Shown: piece by piece, positions 49,791-63,269 of the stretch
Numbering within the stretch: the first letter of the stretch is position 1
Layout of the letters: each line of letters begins with the position of its first letter
Origin: Nymphaea colorata
Lineage: Eukaryota > Streptophyta > Magnoliopsida > Nymphaeales > Nymphaeaceae
Direction: 5' to 3'
Assembly: GCF_008831285.2 (NCBI RefSeq)
Contig: NC_045149.1
Span: forward strand, 3,401,500-3,465,499
Length of the DNA: 64,000 nucleotides
Notes under the pieces: model-generated
The model's database searches: none
The model's input: only the letters and a program-made list of their open reading frames with translations
What the model was told of the DNA's origin: nothing
Program-made: the position numbers and the translations under genes

Positions 49791-50000
49791 CTGCAAAGTG
49801 GATAAAGAAAAATTGAACAAAATTAAAATTAATAATCAAAGATTACTTGCATTGCATATCAAAAGTTCTTAGTCAATAGAGGGGAGTCCTCTCATGAGAC
49901 TAGACAAGTATAAGTTAATATTACAAAATTCATAGGAAGATTTAAAAAAAAAACAAAGGCAAATACTATCTGCCACCAAGATCTTCTTCAAATTTCCTCA
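49791..50000 (-). other. Probable intron between protease and RT
   Basis: Minus strand. The segment is strikingly AT-rich and stop-filled, and ends in TTTTCTTTATCCACTTTGCAG at 49791, a textbook polypyrimidine tract plus AG, right where the RT-side frame opens. Ogre elements are known to carry an intron at this place, spliced from part of the transcripts. The donor is not certain; one candidate is the GTGGCAG near 49980. Confidence 0.6.
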
Positions 50001-50622
50001 TGATATCCCAATCCTCTGGAGTTCATCTGAAAGGGGATACTGATTAGCTACAAGATGCCATCTTCATTCTTTCTGAGCCTAGTGAATAGATGGTAGCCAC
50101 TTTTCAAAAGTAACTAAAATCTCTTAAGGTTTTCCATGAAATGAGCATATAAGGGATGTTTTTGATAACTCAGATGACTGCTTGAAACAGTATAGGCACT
50201 CCCTGAGACTGATACTTGTCTTCACGAAATCCCAAAGCTTTAGCTGTGAGAGCAAGACAAATATTTAAGCCATTTTTTCCATCCATCAATACATGAGGCA
50301 CAGTCATCTTGTTGACATGGACGACGATGTAAAGAGCATTTACATGGTAATATCCTCATTTTGAGATGTCCTTTTCTGAAAAAGTAATTGACTGGTCCTT
50401 CGAGGCTCGAATCCAGTCTTTCTCAATCATATGTCCTTCTAAGGGGAAGACATCATCTAAGTAACATGGATCCTCGTTTGAGGAGTCATTTGATGATTTA
50501 TCATTGCTGCCTTGTAAGATAAAAGTTTTTGGAATTATGGTAAGTTTTTTTGATGAACTTTCTGCCTTGCTATTCATCATAGCAATAAAATCTAAAGGTT
50601 TCTTACCTTGATTCGTTATCAT
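50001..50622 (-). pseudogene. Degenerate protease region of Tat/Ogre element
   Basis: Minus strand. MITNQGKKPLDFIAMMNSKA (50622) through LDDVFPLEGHMIEKDW leads to ALYIVVHVNKMTVPHVLMDGKNGLNICLA at about 50340-50250. In related elements this reads V-L-V-D-N-G-S-A-L-N; here the active-site D-N-G-S has become D-G-K-N-G. A stop separates the two halves. Confidence 0.7.
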
Positions 50623-50879
50623 GACTTTGCGTGAACTGCTATCATCACAATGTCGGATGTGCTCCTACGGATGATATGGGAGTGGAGTGCCTATGGTGAT
50701 CAGGAAATAGATTCTTTAACACCTTAGGGATGCTATGATCATCAACCTTTAGATCATTGTTGATAAAATCTTGAGTAATGTTTTTAAGGGGAGCACAATG
50801 AAACTTACATAGTTTTTTACCTCACATCATTTTCAGAGGCTCTCACATTTTTGGTAAGACGATAGTTCTTTTGGCGAGG

Positions 50880-51710
50880 AGGTACTCTAGTATATTCTCG
50901 TGAGACTAATTAAGAGGAGTGAACTTTCGGTCATAACTCCAGCATAGGTGTTTGTTCCTCCCTTAACCAACCTATCAAATTCCTTCAGTTCAACTGGGTT
51001 GACATTTTCTTTGTACCACTATGCGGTGATGCCTTCAAGACTTCCTGAAAAGTGACAAAACAAAGCTTTATTATTCGCTCGAAACTTGTACCAATCATTG
51101 ATGAAGATTGAAAGGTGAACATGTGGGCAGGTGGTTCCATCATATTTGACGAACACCTTGGGCAAACCCTTCATGTCTTTGTCTCCTTCAATACCAAGGT
51201 AGTAATCCTCACATGAGCATGAGCGTTTTTCTTTTTCCCTAAGTTCGAGGTTGCTCATTCCTTTCTCCTTTTCATGAAACTTACGCTTAGTCAGACTTTC
51301 ATCATCACTTGATTTAACCAATTCTAGTTTTCTCTTTTTCTTTTTTGCCCTTGATCTCATTTACTTTTTTTTTAGAACTCTCGCTATCTGAGCTACTACT
51401 TGGGATGTACTTCTTTGTCTTTTTGCCTTTCTTGGCAGACTTTCTTTTTCTTTTCGGCTTCTCTTCTAAACTTTTGCTTGTGAGAGGGCTAGGTGAACTG
51501 CTTTCCTCTACAATTTCTTTTCCTTTCTTGTTTTTCTTTGTTGTCTTTTCTTCTTGAGAGGGAGCACTTCGGGTTTTTCCTTCTTACTAGTTGTTGAGTG
51601 TGAATCTGGATGGTCTTCATCTTGATCTATAGGAGAAGATTTGTTGTTTTTCTTGTTTTTCTTTTGCTTGGCTAGCTTTTCAGTTTCTAGTTTTGAAGTG
51701 ACCGTCAAGG
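50880..51710 (-). pseudogene. Gag of Tat/Ogre element
   Basis: Minus strand. A Lys-rich N-terminal part (51708-51508, KKNKKNNKSSP, KKKRQQRKTRKEKK) is followed by 51360-51019 with GLPKVFVKYDGTTCPHVHL and the NNKALFCHFSGSLEGITAQWY block. This is the conserved gag core of Tat-type elements. EFDRLVKGG follows near 50975. The two open pieces are separated by a stop at about 51362. Confidence 0.85.
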
Positions 51711-53925
51711 CCTTTTGTTCCTCTTACCCCCTCATGAATCACTCCATGAACAACCGAAACATATGGTAGCCTTCTGGTTCAATTGCTGGGAAGCCAAGTG
51801 TTTCTGGCATAGGATTAGAAGATAAAGCCTCATTCTAAGGGGTTTGCTTAGCTTGTGCTCTGGTTTCAATTATCTTATTAGCTTTCAATTATTCACCTTC
51901 TGAGATAGAAAAATAAAGATTCATTGGAAGGAAATGATGACAAAATGAAGGTTCATATTGCATTAAGAATTTTAAAAATTACATCCAAAGAAAGCACTAA
52001 GAAAGATGACAATGACTAAAGTTGAAATGAAGAGTACAAAATTAACAATGGAAACTTTTAAGGAATGATAGATGGTGGTCAGTTGACATCCCACCACTCG
52101 GCGTATTCCTTCTCTACCACTGGCCCTATGAACCAAGTGTATGATATCTGTGTCTTCTACTCTTGTTGAGCACTGCGAACAATGCCGGCCATTGAGGAGA
52201 GTGAAGTCAAATTCAAGAATAGCTCCAATTGGTGAATGCACAAAAAGCTATCTTCTGCCTCTAAGAGAATTACTTCATGCATCTATCAGCACAATAATCA
52301 ACTATGAAATAAGGGTCCAAGAGTGTGGTACGCCCATGATAATGTTGAGTGTATCAAGGTGGACTTTGACGACCATCACAATAGTTCTAAATGATCTCAT
52401 ATCCATCCAACTGCTCGATCAAACATCGGTATTGTTCTAAGATTGACAATGCTCCATCAGTGTTTCTAAATATACTGGCTTGGGGTTGAAAAAACCACAA
52501 TTGTAAGGCATATGTGTCAGCATCTCCAATGGTGAAGTGGGTGAGTCCTTGGTGAAGGAAAGCCAAGGTTGTCATTGATAATGACAAGTGTTGTATCCCG
52601 CTATGTCCCTATATCCAAAAAAGTTGGACAATGGAAACATCTAGGAGGTTACTTTCATCAGTAAAAAGGTTCACTCTCACTGTGCAAAGCATCACACAAT
52701 GTTTAATTCTTCATATGGCTTTTCGAGATAAAGTGGAAGGTTCAATATAGGCTTTAAATTCTTCATACTGATTTTTTAGGTTGATGCTTTGACTCTCATA
52801 GTTTTCTACTATGGGCCAAGTTTTTCATCCAGTAAAATGAGCTATGAGGTCACTTGCATTAACCTTAGTCGGGTTCATGAGGAACTATTTCTCCAATGGA
52901 TCATTTGGGTCACAAGTCGGGGTGGGGAGGTCTAGTGTTTCGGCAAATTCATTTAATAGTATTATCATTTCTCTCCATGAAAACCAAAACGAGGAGATCT
53001 TTGGGTTCTATTGTTTGGGAATTGCACATACCAAATTTTCATCCACTGATTGTATTCCTTTGGCTGCCACTGTCTCTAGCCCACATTCTTCAAAGTGGAA
53101 ATGAAACATCCTAGAGAAGGTGGGATTCCAAGACCAATACCATTCGGGAGCCAAAGGTTTAAACTCAAGAGAAATATAAGTAGACTGTTCGGGTCCTTCC
53201 CCGAAGAAGATGTGATCATAAGAGAATATGACACCACATTAGAAAGAATACATCTTGAGTGATGACTCTGAAGGGTAGAGATTAGATTAGTGAAAAAGAT
53301 TGATTAGGTTGACAAAGACAATATGAAGTAGAGGCATATAATGATGTTGTAAATTATCGCATAATTTTTTATGCATATCCACATTCTCTATACTTCTATC
53401 ATGTGAAATAATTTTGGAGAAAAATAGGTATAATTGAGATAATTTTGCGTCACGATAATCTAATGTCAAGTTATGCCTAAGGGTAGGGTTTATCAACTTC
53501 TTCTTGGACACTCATCAATATACCATAAGTGACCACTCATAGTACTAATGCCTAAGGCCAAACCCGGCAGCATGATGACTGGGGTAAATAGGTATGAAAA
53601 GTTTTGAAATGTGAGAAAACATGCAAAATCAGTTATCTCTAATGCAATGTTTCCCAAAATGGTGATTAAAATAAGTAGAAGAGCAAGCATTGTTTTCAAC
53701 CAAGCTTTAAATTGAGGAGGGTTGTATTTAATTCTAAATCTAGGTGAACATGATTGATCCTCTTCAATTAGTTTTATATGCAAGAAAGCAAATACAATCA
53801 CCAAACAATGTATTGAAATGCCGATAGGGTCAAGACAAAAAATTGGATATGCTTTATCATCGGCAATATATGAGATGTTAAGTTAGTGGAAATACATCAA
53901 TGATAATTATAGCCAAACGATAATG
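51711..53925 (-). pseudogene. Extra coding-like region upstream of gag (ORF1-like)
   Basis: About 2.2 kb lies between the primer-binding site and gag, far more than a normal leader. The minus strand holds a string of open pieces, for example 53804-53493 (103 codons; includes LLLILITILGNIALEI, probably hydrophobic), 52587-52387 (LTHFTIGDADTYALQLWFF) and 52241-51972. Ogre elements carry an extra ORF of unknown function in exactly this position. I recognise position and size, not a domain, and the frame is too broken to reconstruct. Confidence 0.55.
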
Positions 53926-53944
53926 GGTCCCATCACGGTCGCCA
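53926..53944 (-). promoter_or_regulatory. Primer-binding site of Tat/Ogre-like element
   Basis: Minus sense TGGCGACCGTGATGGGACC, two bases inside the 5' LTR. It resembles the TGGCGACT...-type sites that Ogre elements use, complementary to tRNA-Arg, with a few mismatches. Confidence 0.75.
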
Positions 53945-53946
53945 TC

Positions 53947-55451
<1,505 letters not shown>

Positions 55452-57455
55452 GTCCTCTTAGATCTAACACATTTATTCTTGATCCCATTGAACTAAGATA
55501 CGACAAACAACTGTGCCTTTTCTCATGATCCTAATCACCGTCATGATTTGAATCAATGAGGGTGAAGGTTCCTTCCATGGAGTATCAACTTCTTCACATG
55601 GGAGCTGACCATGAAAGTGCTTAAGGTGACAAACACGAAAGACCAGATGGACTTGAAACCGTAAAGATAAACCAAACCTATAGGTTATTTTTCTTATCAA
55701 CTCAAAGACTCTAAATTGTCCATGAAATCTTGGCAAAAGCTTAGAGTAGGGCTAGTCAAACAATGTTTTTTGTCCTCTCATAAGTCTTTTGAAGAGTACT
55801 TAGTCACCTACCTTGAAAGGTCTTACTATGTTTATCATGCATTTATCTCATTTTGTTTTGAGCCATTATTAGATTTGTCTTTAACAAGCTTAGTATTTCA
55901 TCGCTTTCTTTCAATCTTTTGTCCACTATGAAATCTTGTTAGGCACTTTTTTCATAACTAATTAAGCTTGGTGGCGGATGACCATATACAACCTGAAATA
56001 GGGTCATGCTTATATATGAGCAGAAGCTTGTATTGTACTATCATTCACCTCAAGCTAGGAATTGTGTCCATTTTTACGGACAATGACTATCAAAACAATA
56101 AAGGAAGATTTTAGGGTTTGGTTTACCACTTCAGACTGTTCATCTATTTCTGCATCATAGGCCAAACTATAATGGAGTTTCATTTCCATAAGGTTAAAGT
56201 ACTCACACTAGAAACTGCTCAAGAAGTGAGTTCCTATAGGAGACTGGTTTGTGGGATACAGTGCAATTTGTCCACAAGATCATGAAAATTTTCAATTGTT
56301 GTTGGTGATAGAGAAGGTTTGAGGCAAAGAAATAAAATGAGCATATTTGGGAAGCCAATCAACAACAACTATAATAGTTTCCTTGTCAAGAGAGCAGGGT
56401 ATGGCTTTAATAAAATCCATGAAAATGTCCACCCAGCCTTTCTCAGGCATAGGTAGAAGGAGACAGACGACATGATGGTTTGGTGTCTTCATACTTTGAT
56501 GTTGGCAAGGTATACACTCTCTCACAAACTTTTTTGCCACAGGTTTCATGTGCTTCTATAAGAAGGATACTTTGAGGCACTTAAAAGACTTATGGACAAC
56601 TGCATGTCATGCTAAAAATGAGTACTGAAAATGGTCTAACATCTTAGAGATCAATGCAGATTAGATAGGCAATCATATTCTACCCTTAAAATGTACAAAC
56701 TACATTCCTAAATGTGTAATTAGTACATGCCAAGGGGTCATTTAGCTTAGACCCATACCAGATATCTTCTCATGTAAGTCTTGGTCATCCACCATCTTAG
56801 TTCATAGGTCAACAAAGACACGACATAGTGTTAATACTCCACCTAAAAAGAGCATCAGTTGTGTCATTCTCTTGACCCTTCTAGTATTGAATCTCAAACT
56901 CAAAGGCCATTGTTTTGTTGCACCACTTTTGTTGCATGGTGATGGTGATGCATTGCCTAGTGAGAAACTTCATGCTATGGTGCTTTGTATAGATGACAGC
57001 GTGACATCCTAATATATAGGGCCTTCATTTGTCTATGGCCGTCACTATGGCTAGCATTTCCTTGTCATAAGTGGACAAAAGCTTGGCCCAAGACATGACA
57101 GCCTTACTTTAGATATGCTAACATATGAGCATCTAGGCTACGTACGACTATGATCCCCACATCACTTGTGTCTGTCTTAATAAAATGGTCTTAAAAAAAC
57201 CAGGAAAAACAAGAATGGGCACATTCAACAACGTTTCCTTTAAAGCTTGAATGTTACAGTTGCCTTTTCAGTTCAAACAAATTATTCTTTTTCAAGAGTT
57301 AGGTGAGAGGAAAAATGATGTAGCCATAGTGATGTATAAATAGATAGTAATAGTCAGTGATGTTTGGAAAACCATGCAAGGATTTGAGGTCATCGGGAAT
57401 TGGTTAACACTTCATGACCAAGAGTTTCTCAGGGTCGGCTTGTACCCCACACCAA
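55452..57455 (-). pseudogene. Second gypsy element: integrase to RNase H
   Basis: Minus strand. The integrase C-terminal region comes first from the left (PRFHGQFRVFELIRKITYRFGL, HLVFRVCHLKHFHG, 55736-55475). The zinc finger and core lie at 56549-56292 (CIPCQHQSMKT, WVDIFMDFIKAIP, IIVVVDWLPKYAHFI). The first core Asp aligns with FMDFI and later parts are decayed. RNase H-like sequence and the RT thumb (VSWCGVQADPEKL, SLHGFPNITDYYYLF) reach 57455, where the TRIM interrupts it. No LTR is visible on the left; it is joined directly to the truncated Tat LTR. Confidence 0.85.
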
Positions 57456-57460
57456 CTAAC

Positions 57461-57874
57461 TGTAACACCCAAGAAAATTAGTCCTGTATTGAAGATTATG
57501 AGGGATCTTCAAGGACTTATAAAGGGAGGTCATTAATGAGATGATTGTCCTGGTTCCTAGCCTTTTGGAAGTTGAAGCCGAAACTGCTAGGGGGCGGGTT
57601 GGGATCCGCCAAACCAGGGGTCCGAGCCCAGAAGTGGATCGGGTTATTACAGTGGTACCAGAGCCGGTTCAACACTCGGACCTAGGGTCCCACAAGCGCG
57701 GATGTGTGTGCCTTAAGGGGGTGGATTGTAACACCCAAGAAATTTAGTTTCATATTGAAGATTATGAGGGATCTTCAAGGGCAGTTTTTGGGGTTAAAGC
57801 CGAAACTGCTAGGGGGGTGGGTTGGGATCCACTGAACCAAGGGACCGAGCCCAGGAATGGGTCGGGTTGTGACA
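57461..57874 (+). mobile_element. Complete TRIM element, 414 bp (copy 1)
   Basis: LTR1 is 57461-57651 (TGTAACACC...TTATTACA) and LTR2 is 57727-57874 (TGTAACACC...TTGTGACA). LTR2 lacks about 45 bases present in LTR1. The 75-bp interior starts with TGGTACCAGAGCCGG (57653-57667), an initiator tRNA-Met primer-binding site with one change, and ends with the purine tract AAGGGGGTGGA. CTAAC occurs on both sides (57456-57460 and 57875-57879), and removing the element rejoins gypsy RT coding sequence. LTRs, PBS, purine tract and TSD with no coding capacity define a terminal-repeat retrotransposon in miniature. Movement must depend on enzymes supplied by another element. Confidence 0.95.
57518..57524 (+). 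promoter_or_regulatory. TATA box of TRIM LTR
   Basis: TATAAAG within CTTATAAAGGGAGG, conserved in both LTR copies of the truncated TRIM at 4851-5220 but deleted from LTR2 of this copy. Confidence 0.5.
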
Positions 57875-57879
57875 CTAAC

Positions 57880-59600
57880 AATTTGCTCGAGGTAAGCCAC
57901 CTCCTACAATATACCTAGAACAACACAAACAAGGCTAAGATGCTAATCCCAAGTGTGAGAGTACACTAGGATGTCATTGAAAAACATGAGTTTCCTCAAT
58001 CAGGTTTAAATATGTCACTCATAGCCCTATGAAATGTGGCAGATTCATTGGTGACCTAAATTGCATAACCAACAACTTGTAATGCCATCATACATCAAGA
58101 AATCAGTCTTTTTCATGTATTGAAAGGTCATCTTGATCGCAAATGTCCACTTTTGTGAAGCAACGGGCACCATGAAGTTTATTTAAGATCTCGTCTATGA
58201 GAGGCATGAGATGTTGTTTTTAACTGTAATGTCATTCAAAGATATATAATCAACACAAAACCATTAGATGTTGTTTTTAACTTACTCAATAACGGCTGCA
58301 ACTCTGCTAAGACATCTGCATTAGTAGGCTTAGACTGACTATCTATGGTATATGCAAACATTATGTAGACTCCAAGATTCGTTTGGAAAAGCTTGAGGAC
58401 CCTTTTAGATTCTATAATGGCAGTTGCCTCCCGTAGGAAATAACGTACACATCAGGTTAAAATCTTCAGTGACTTTTCCTAGAGTCATAAGTCAATGCAT
58501 CCCCAAAACCACGTATATTTCCTCAAAAAGGAGCACATACAGGTCTATGTTGAAAATGTTCTTCTGTAATTTAACCTTGATATATCAACACATGTATTAA
58601 CGTGAGAATTTTGTACCATTTCTTACAGTGACTTCAAAGTTTTGGTGGTCTCATGGTGGGTTGCTAATGGTCGGTGTGACTTCTTTGTGGATAAAATTAT
58701 CGGTAGACCTGGTATCCACTAAAGCATCTACTTATGTTATTCCTATCTTACCTTTGATGTTCATACAATTGTGTGTGTTGGCCACAACAAGAGTGTCATA
58801 GGTCACATTGATTTCTCCATTTCCGTCAAGATGGTTTTCATCTACTTCATCATTATAATTCTCTTCTTCTGAGGGTACATCTACTTTGTCCTCGAGATCC
58901 CTAACTCAGAAGACTCTTAAGGTTTTGCACTTGTGATCCACAATTCATTTCTCATCACAATTATAGCATAGACCCCTTTTCTATCATTCTTCCCATTGTT
59001 GCCTAGAGATATACTCGGTCTTAAGTGCTCCAAATGGGCCAAAACCAGACCGATCGGGCAAGGGTTTGGACTTGCTCTGGTGATTGGCAAAGGGTCCAAA
59101 CAAGTTGGACTTGTGAGCATGAAATTTTTCATAGGAGCTCTTCCTATACAGTGATAGCAGCCTACCAAAAGCAACTACCATCAGACGTTGTTGACTTTAG
59201 GACCAGCAGCATAGGTATGATGGATGGCATGGACAACTGGAGCAGCATGGAGTTGTTGTGGCACTAGAGGGAGAGCTTGTTCATCAACCAGGTGCCTCAA
59301 GCTGTGAAGGGTGTTGCATCCTACGGAAGGCAAGATGCAATAGCACCATATGACAAGTTCCTCCTAGTGAGAGAGCCTGGTACGATAGAAGACTTCTATA
59401 GTCTCCTCATCTCTGAGTCCTTAGGTAGTTGCCTTCTTTTTTTGGTTATGTAGACCATTCTTCTTTTTCATCCAAGGTTTCTTCATCATTATACTTCACA
59501 AGGAAGATGCTTAAGGACTTAATTTTGCACCACTTGAACAAATTTTCATCACAATTGTAGCATAAATATATCTTTGCCTCTATTTCCTTTTATCATGCTA
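57880..59600 (-). pseudogene. Second gypsy element: gag zinc knuckle, protease and RT
   Basis: Minus strand. The gag zinc knuckle lies near 58980-58930 (GLCYNCDEK, then DHKC). The protease reads VDALVDTRSTDNFIHKE at about 58735-58690, where the active-site D-T-G is D-T-R. RT follows at about 58170-57900 (CFTKVDI, HYKLLVMQF) with the active-site region near 57990 badly decayed. The frame runs straight into the TRIM at 57880 and continues beyond it at 57455. Gag sequence upstream of 59000 is barely recognisable. Loss of the protease Gly and many stops make it dead. Confidence 0.85.
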
Positions 59601-59844
59601 AATATACCCAACTTTAGGCACGTTGGATCTTGGGGTTTCCTTTTTAAAAAAGTGGGAGAAAGGAGGACTTGAGAAAGATAGCCGACTGGAAGTAACTATA
59701 TTTAGAGGCAGTTGAGGTTGGGCCTAGTAGTGTGGGTAGCAATGTTAGTGGTGTTCAAGGGACAGCTTGCCAGTGAATGAGGTATCTTTAGCCTTGAACA
59801 CTAGTGTTGTTTGCACGTAAAATTTGACTCTTCCACGTGGTGAT
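59601..59844. other. Unassigned junction
   Basis: Possibly the N-terminal gag side of the gypsy element; no motif is visible. Confidence 0.3.
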
Positions 59845-62012
59845 TGTTCAATATTTGACTTGCCTCCATTTGATTTGTCCGGACTTTCCAAAGAGATGGG
59901 ATTTGACTAGTTGGTATGAGACTTGACCGTTCTTGGCACTTTTACTAGAAATAATCATGCCAAAGACTAAGCATTACCCTTCGATTGTGTAAGTGTCTAG
60001 ATATCATCTTAATTGTAATGCAAAAATGAAGCAAATGTGCGCTAAATTTTGAATGTAATGTTTAATAACAATCTAATTTGGCCTTTAGAACATAGGATTT
60101 ATAATGAAATATCATTATATTATCTCTATTGCCATCATAGGCCATGCAACGATTTACCCTAAACTATATGATGCTTACTGCTCAAAGATTTGATGATTAT
60201 GATTTGGCTTTTAAGGGATTAAAGGTTAAGAACAGGGTTTAGGTCCAAAGTCTTTGATTTGTTGATGTTATGATTCCAAATTCAATTTTGAATGACTTAA
60301 TTCAAATTGAAAGTTTTTTTGAATTGGTGTTTTTAAGTGGTCAAAGTTTAAGACATCTTTAGTTTAGGGATTTAAGGATTGAGATGTCACTATTTCCAAG
60401 TTTAATGATTCTTGGGAATGGGTTAAACTTCTTAAATTTGGTCAAGTTTGTTTAATGAGACTTAAACGATTTGACATTTTAGGGTTTAAGTTTTTAATGA
60501 TTTGTCGTAGGTTTGGCAAATAAGGGACTTAAGTTTTATTGATGAGTTTAAAGGTCTATCGTTTATGATGTTGACAGTTTACACTGGTATGCCTTGATGT
60601 GATGATTTTGTTGAGATATTTACGGTTTGTGACTTGAGATTGTGGCGATTTAAAATTTTGGGTTTTGATTTAGTTGTAGTTTGATATTTTTGAAATTTTT
60701 TCAATAAGGGTTTGGAAAAAGGTGAGGATATTTTTATGTTTTGGTTTAGGTTAATGTTTTCAAACCTAAAGTTTTCTCTAGGATCTTGCTTCTAAGGTTT
60801 AGGTTCATTTCAGGCTCTAGGCAAAGGTTGGAAAGCAAGTCATTGCTGTTGGTGTTTTGGTCATAAGTTTTTGGGGCATCCTGATTATTTAAATCTTTGA
60901 GGTGTTTAGAAAAACTGTTTTTAAATATTGTGTATTATGAAATTCTTTGGAAAAACATAGATGCAATTGAAAACATTATACTAGATTAGAGTTTAAGCAA
61001 GTATAGATTATTCTTATATCTAACTTACTACTTAAGGTATCCTACTAAATTCATCTATTTTAAGTTATAATTAGAAGTGAATTGTGTTCTTCAATGAGCT
61101 AAATGTGCTTCATTTAAAATAACCGTATGTCTAATCTAAATGAGTTTATTTGAGAGTCTCAAGGACGACTAATTAAATGAAATGCATAAAAGTGAAATTA
61201 AAAAAAAAAACATCTTATAATAGGAGAGAGAGAAAGATGGGCATACCTTACTCCATATTATCTAATTGACAAAGAAATGAAACCTAAGTGAACTTAATTG
61301 ACGTCTTGAAAGATGATTATTTATTCCCTAAACCAATGTTAGTACCACATTTTGAAGTTTTAACTATCCTCAAATCCTCAACTAAGCGTACTGTGTGCAA
61401 ATATGAATTAAAAGTTAAGATAAAACTGTGTGCAAATATGAATTAAAAGTTAAGATAAAACTATGTGAATATTATTTTAAAGAGGATGGTATTGAAAATA
61501 GTGAATATTATTTTAAAGAGGATGGTTTTGAGATTTAAAAAAGTACAAAGAAATGAGATGTTTTCCAGATTTTTTTTAGCAAAAACAATGATTACTTTGA
61601 GAAAATAAAGGAAATCAAGGGTATTTTGACAATTGTCCCTAGAAATAGGATTTTGGATCTGGAGTTCGATTTTGTATCTGAATTGTATATATCGACCTTG
61701 GATGTGGGTAATTTTGATATGAAAGTGATATGTGGATATGGATTGGACATGAAATTGAAAGTTTGGATCCAAAGTAAGATTTGAATAAAAATGATAACTT
61801 TAAATTTGACTTGGATCTAAATTTGGTTATAAGATACAAGTTTATATCTGAATTGGGTTTGGCTCTAAGAATGAGACCACAACTTGGACCGGTATTTTGA
61901 ATTTGAAACTTTAATTGGATCCATGATTTATATTAAAGGCCAAATCGTAATATATGGCTTGAGACATGAACAAAATGAAGATTTTATAAAAGAGAAATTT
62001 GAGATGTTCACA
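59845..62012 (-). mobile_element. Probable solo LTR or LTR fragment related to the Tat family
   Basis: The left side (TGTTCAATATTTG at 59845, then TTGGTATGAGACTTGACCGTTCTTGG and TTTTACTAGAAATAATCATGCCAAAG) aligns with 43077-43217. The right side ends GAAATTTGAGATGTTCACA at 62012, the counterpart of GAAAATTTTGAGGTGATAACA at 46051. No primer-binding site or purine tract adjoins either end, consistent with a solo LTR. Flanking pentamers GTGAT and AGTGT do not match, so the boundaries may be off. Confidence 0.6.
61391..61526. repeat. Two short tandem duplications
   Basis: A 35-bp unit starting CTGTGTGCAAATATG is doubled at 61391-61425 and 61426-61460. A 26-bp unit starting GTGAATATTATTTTAAAG occurs at 61465-61490 and 61501-61526. 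Confidence 0.93.
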
Positions 62013-62796
62013 AGTGTTCAACGATTGCCAGAGAGTGCACTGGTGGTGAGATGAAGCAGTGGTGATGAGAGGCTCCACTTATTGGGATAGCCCAATGGCA
62101 GGGGCTGGGTTGCTGCCGAGGACTGCTGGCAAAGGTAGTGGAGATCCTACCTGTTGAGTAAGAATTAGCTAGGGTTAGGGTTTACGCACAAGGCTTAAGC
62201 AAAAAACCAAAATACGGCATCCGATGCCCATTAATGTGGGAGTTAAGGGTTTTAATACATTTATAAAACATCAAAAGTAATAATGATTAGCAATAATCCA
62301 CATGGTTTGACACTTCATTTTAAAAAGTTTAGTCTCACATTAAAGAGAGATGTTCAAAAGCTTATAAAGAGGTTTGTTAAGTGGATAGTTATCTTATTTT
62401 CTAGTCTTTTTCCAGTTGTAACCAATACTACTGAGTAAAAACGGGTTGGTCTGTGCCGTGTCATGAGTTATGAGTGGACAGGCCAGGTCAGGCGAATTGG
62501 CTCACACTAAACATGGGTTCGATTAAGTTCCAATTCAGATACGAAATGGTAGACTTTGACACATGTTAGACCTGGTTCTCCATCCGCAGGTCTGCCATGT
62601 TGGCAGCTCAAGTAGCAGAAGATAGTCGAGTCAAAATGTTGGCTATGTTTAACAGTTAAGCTGGCTGGTGGGCCAAATACCTGCTATAAAATAGGGAGCT
62701 TAAGAGTACTTATACAACGCAGTTAAACTTTTTGTAGAATTCAACTTTCAGGAATACAAGTATTTCTTTTGAGGATTGCACTCTTGTTTCTCTTGA
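62013..62796. other. Upstream flank of the ABCF3-like gene, with an LTR-like promoter patch
   Basis: 62320-62400 (TTTAGTCTCACATTAAAG, then GCTTATAAAGAGG) resembles the U3/TATA segment of the TRIM LTR and many plant LTRs. 62685-62693 is TATAAAATA. Whether either serves the host gene cannot be told from sequence. Confidence 0.4.
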
Positions 62797-62896
62797 AGCT
62801 GATTAATTCGCTATACTTTATTCATTTAAGTTGAGTTTCAAATAGTTGTCTTTCAACAGCTGATTAATTCGCTATACTTTGTTCATTTAAGTTGAG
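62797..62896. repeat. 39-bp direct repeat upstream of the host gene
   Basis: AGCTGATTAATTCGCTATAC... at 62797-62835 recurs at 62858-62896 with one mismatch, separated by 22 bases. Confidence 0.92.
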
Positions 62897-63208
62897 ATTC
62901 ATTACTTGTGAAATGGTGTAAATATAATTAAGACATGATTTAGCAATATAACAGTCAAATATTTGATTTTACACCTGAACATGATTTGAAATTGATTTGC
63001 AAATCCAATTTACATCCAAAACCACACTTTCCTTCGCGCGTCCAAGTACAAAGGCATTTACGGAATCCGCCATTTCTATTTATCAGCTTCACCGACTGCC
63101 GATTGAATTCAATCGGCCGTCTGCAGCGTAACTGCGCACCCTACAGTCCAACGAGCGCTATTTTTCGTGCAGGGGGTGGCGGCAGGTTCCCCTGGTCATT
63201 CGGTGGGC

Positions 63209-63211
<3 letters not shown>

Positions 63212-63245
<34 letters not shown>
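63212..63245. repeat. (GA)n tract in the predicted 5' leader
   Basis: About 17 GA units end 25 bases before the start codon. GA/CT tracts are common in plant 5' untranslated regions. Confidence 0.95.
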
Positions 63246-63248
<3 letters not shown>

Positions 63249-63269
63249 TCTCAGCTGGGTAGAGAAGTG

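Noticed and set aside
57461-57874. Cassandra-type TRIM carrying 5S rRNA sequence
   Set aside because: The LTRs contain no stretch resembling 5S rRNA or its internal promoter.
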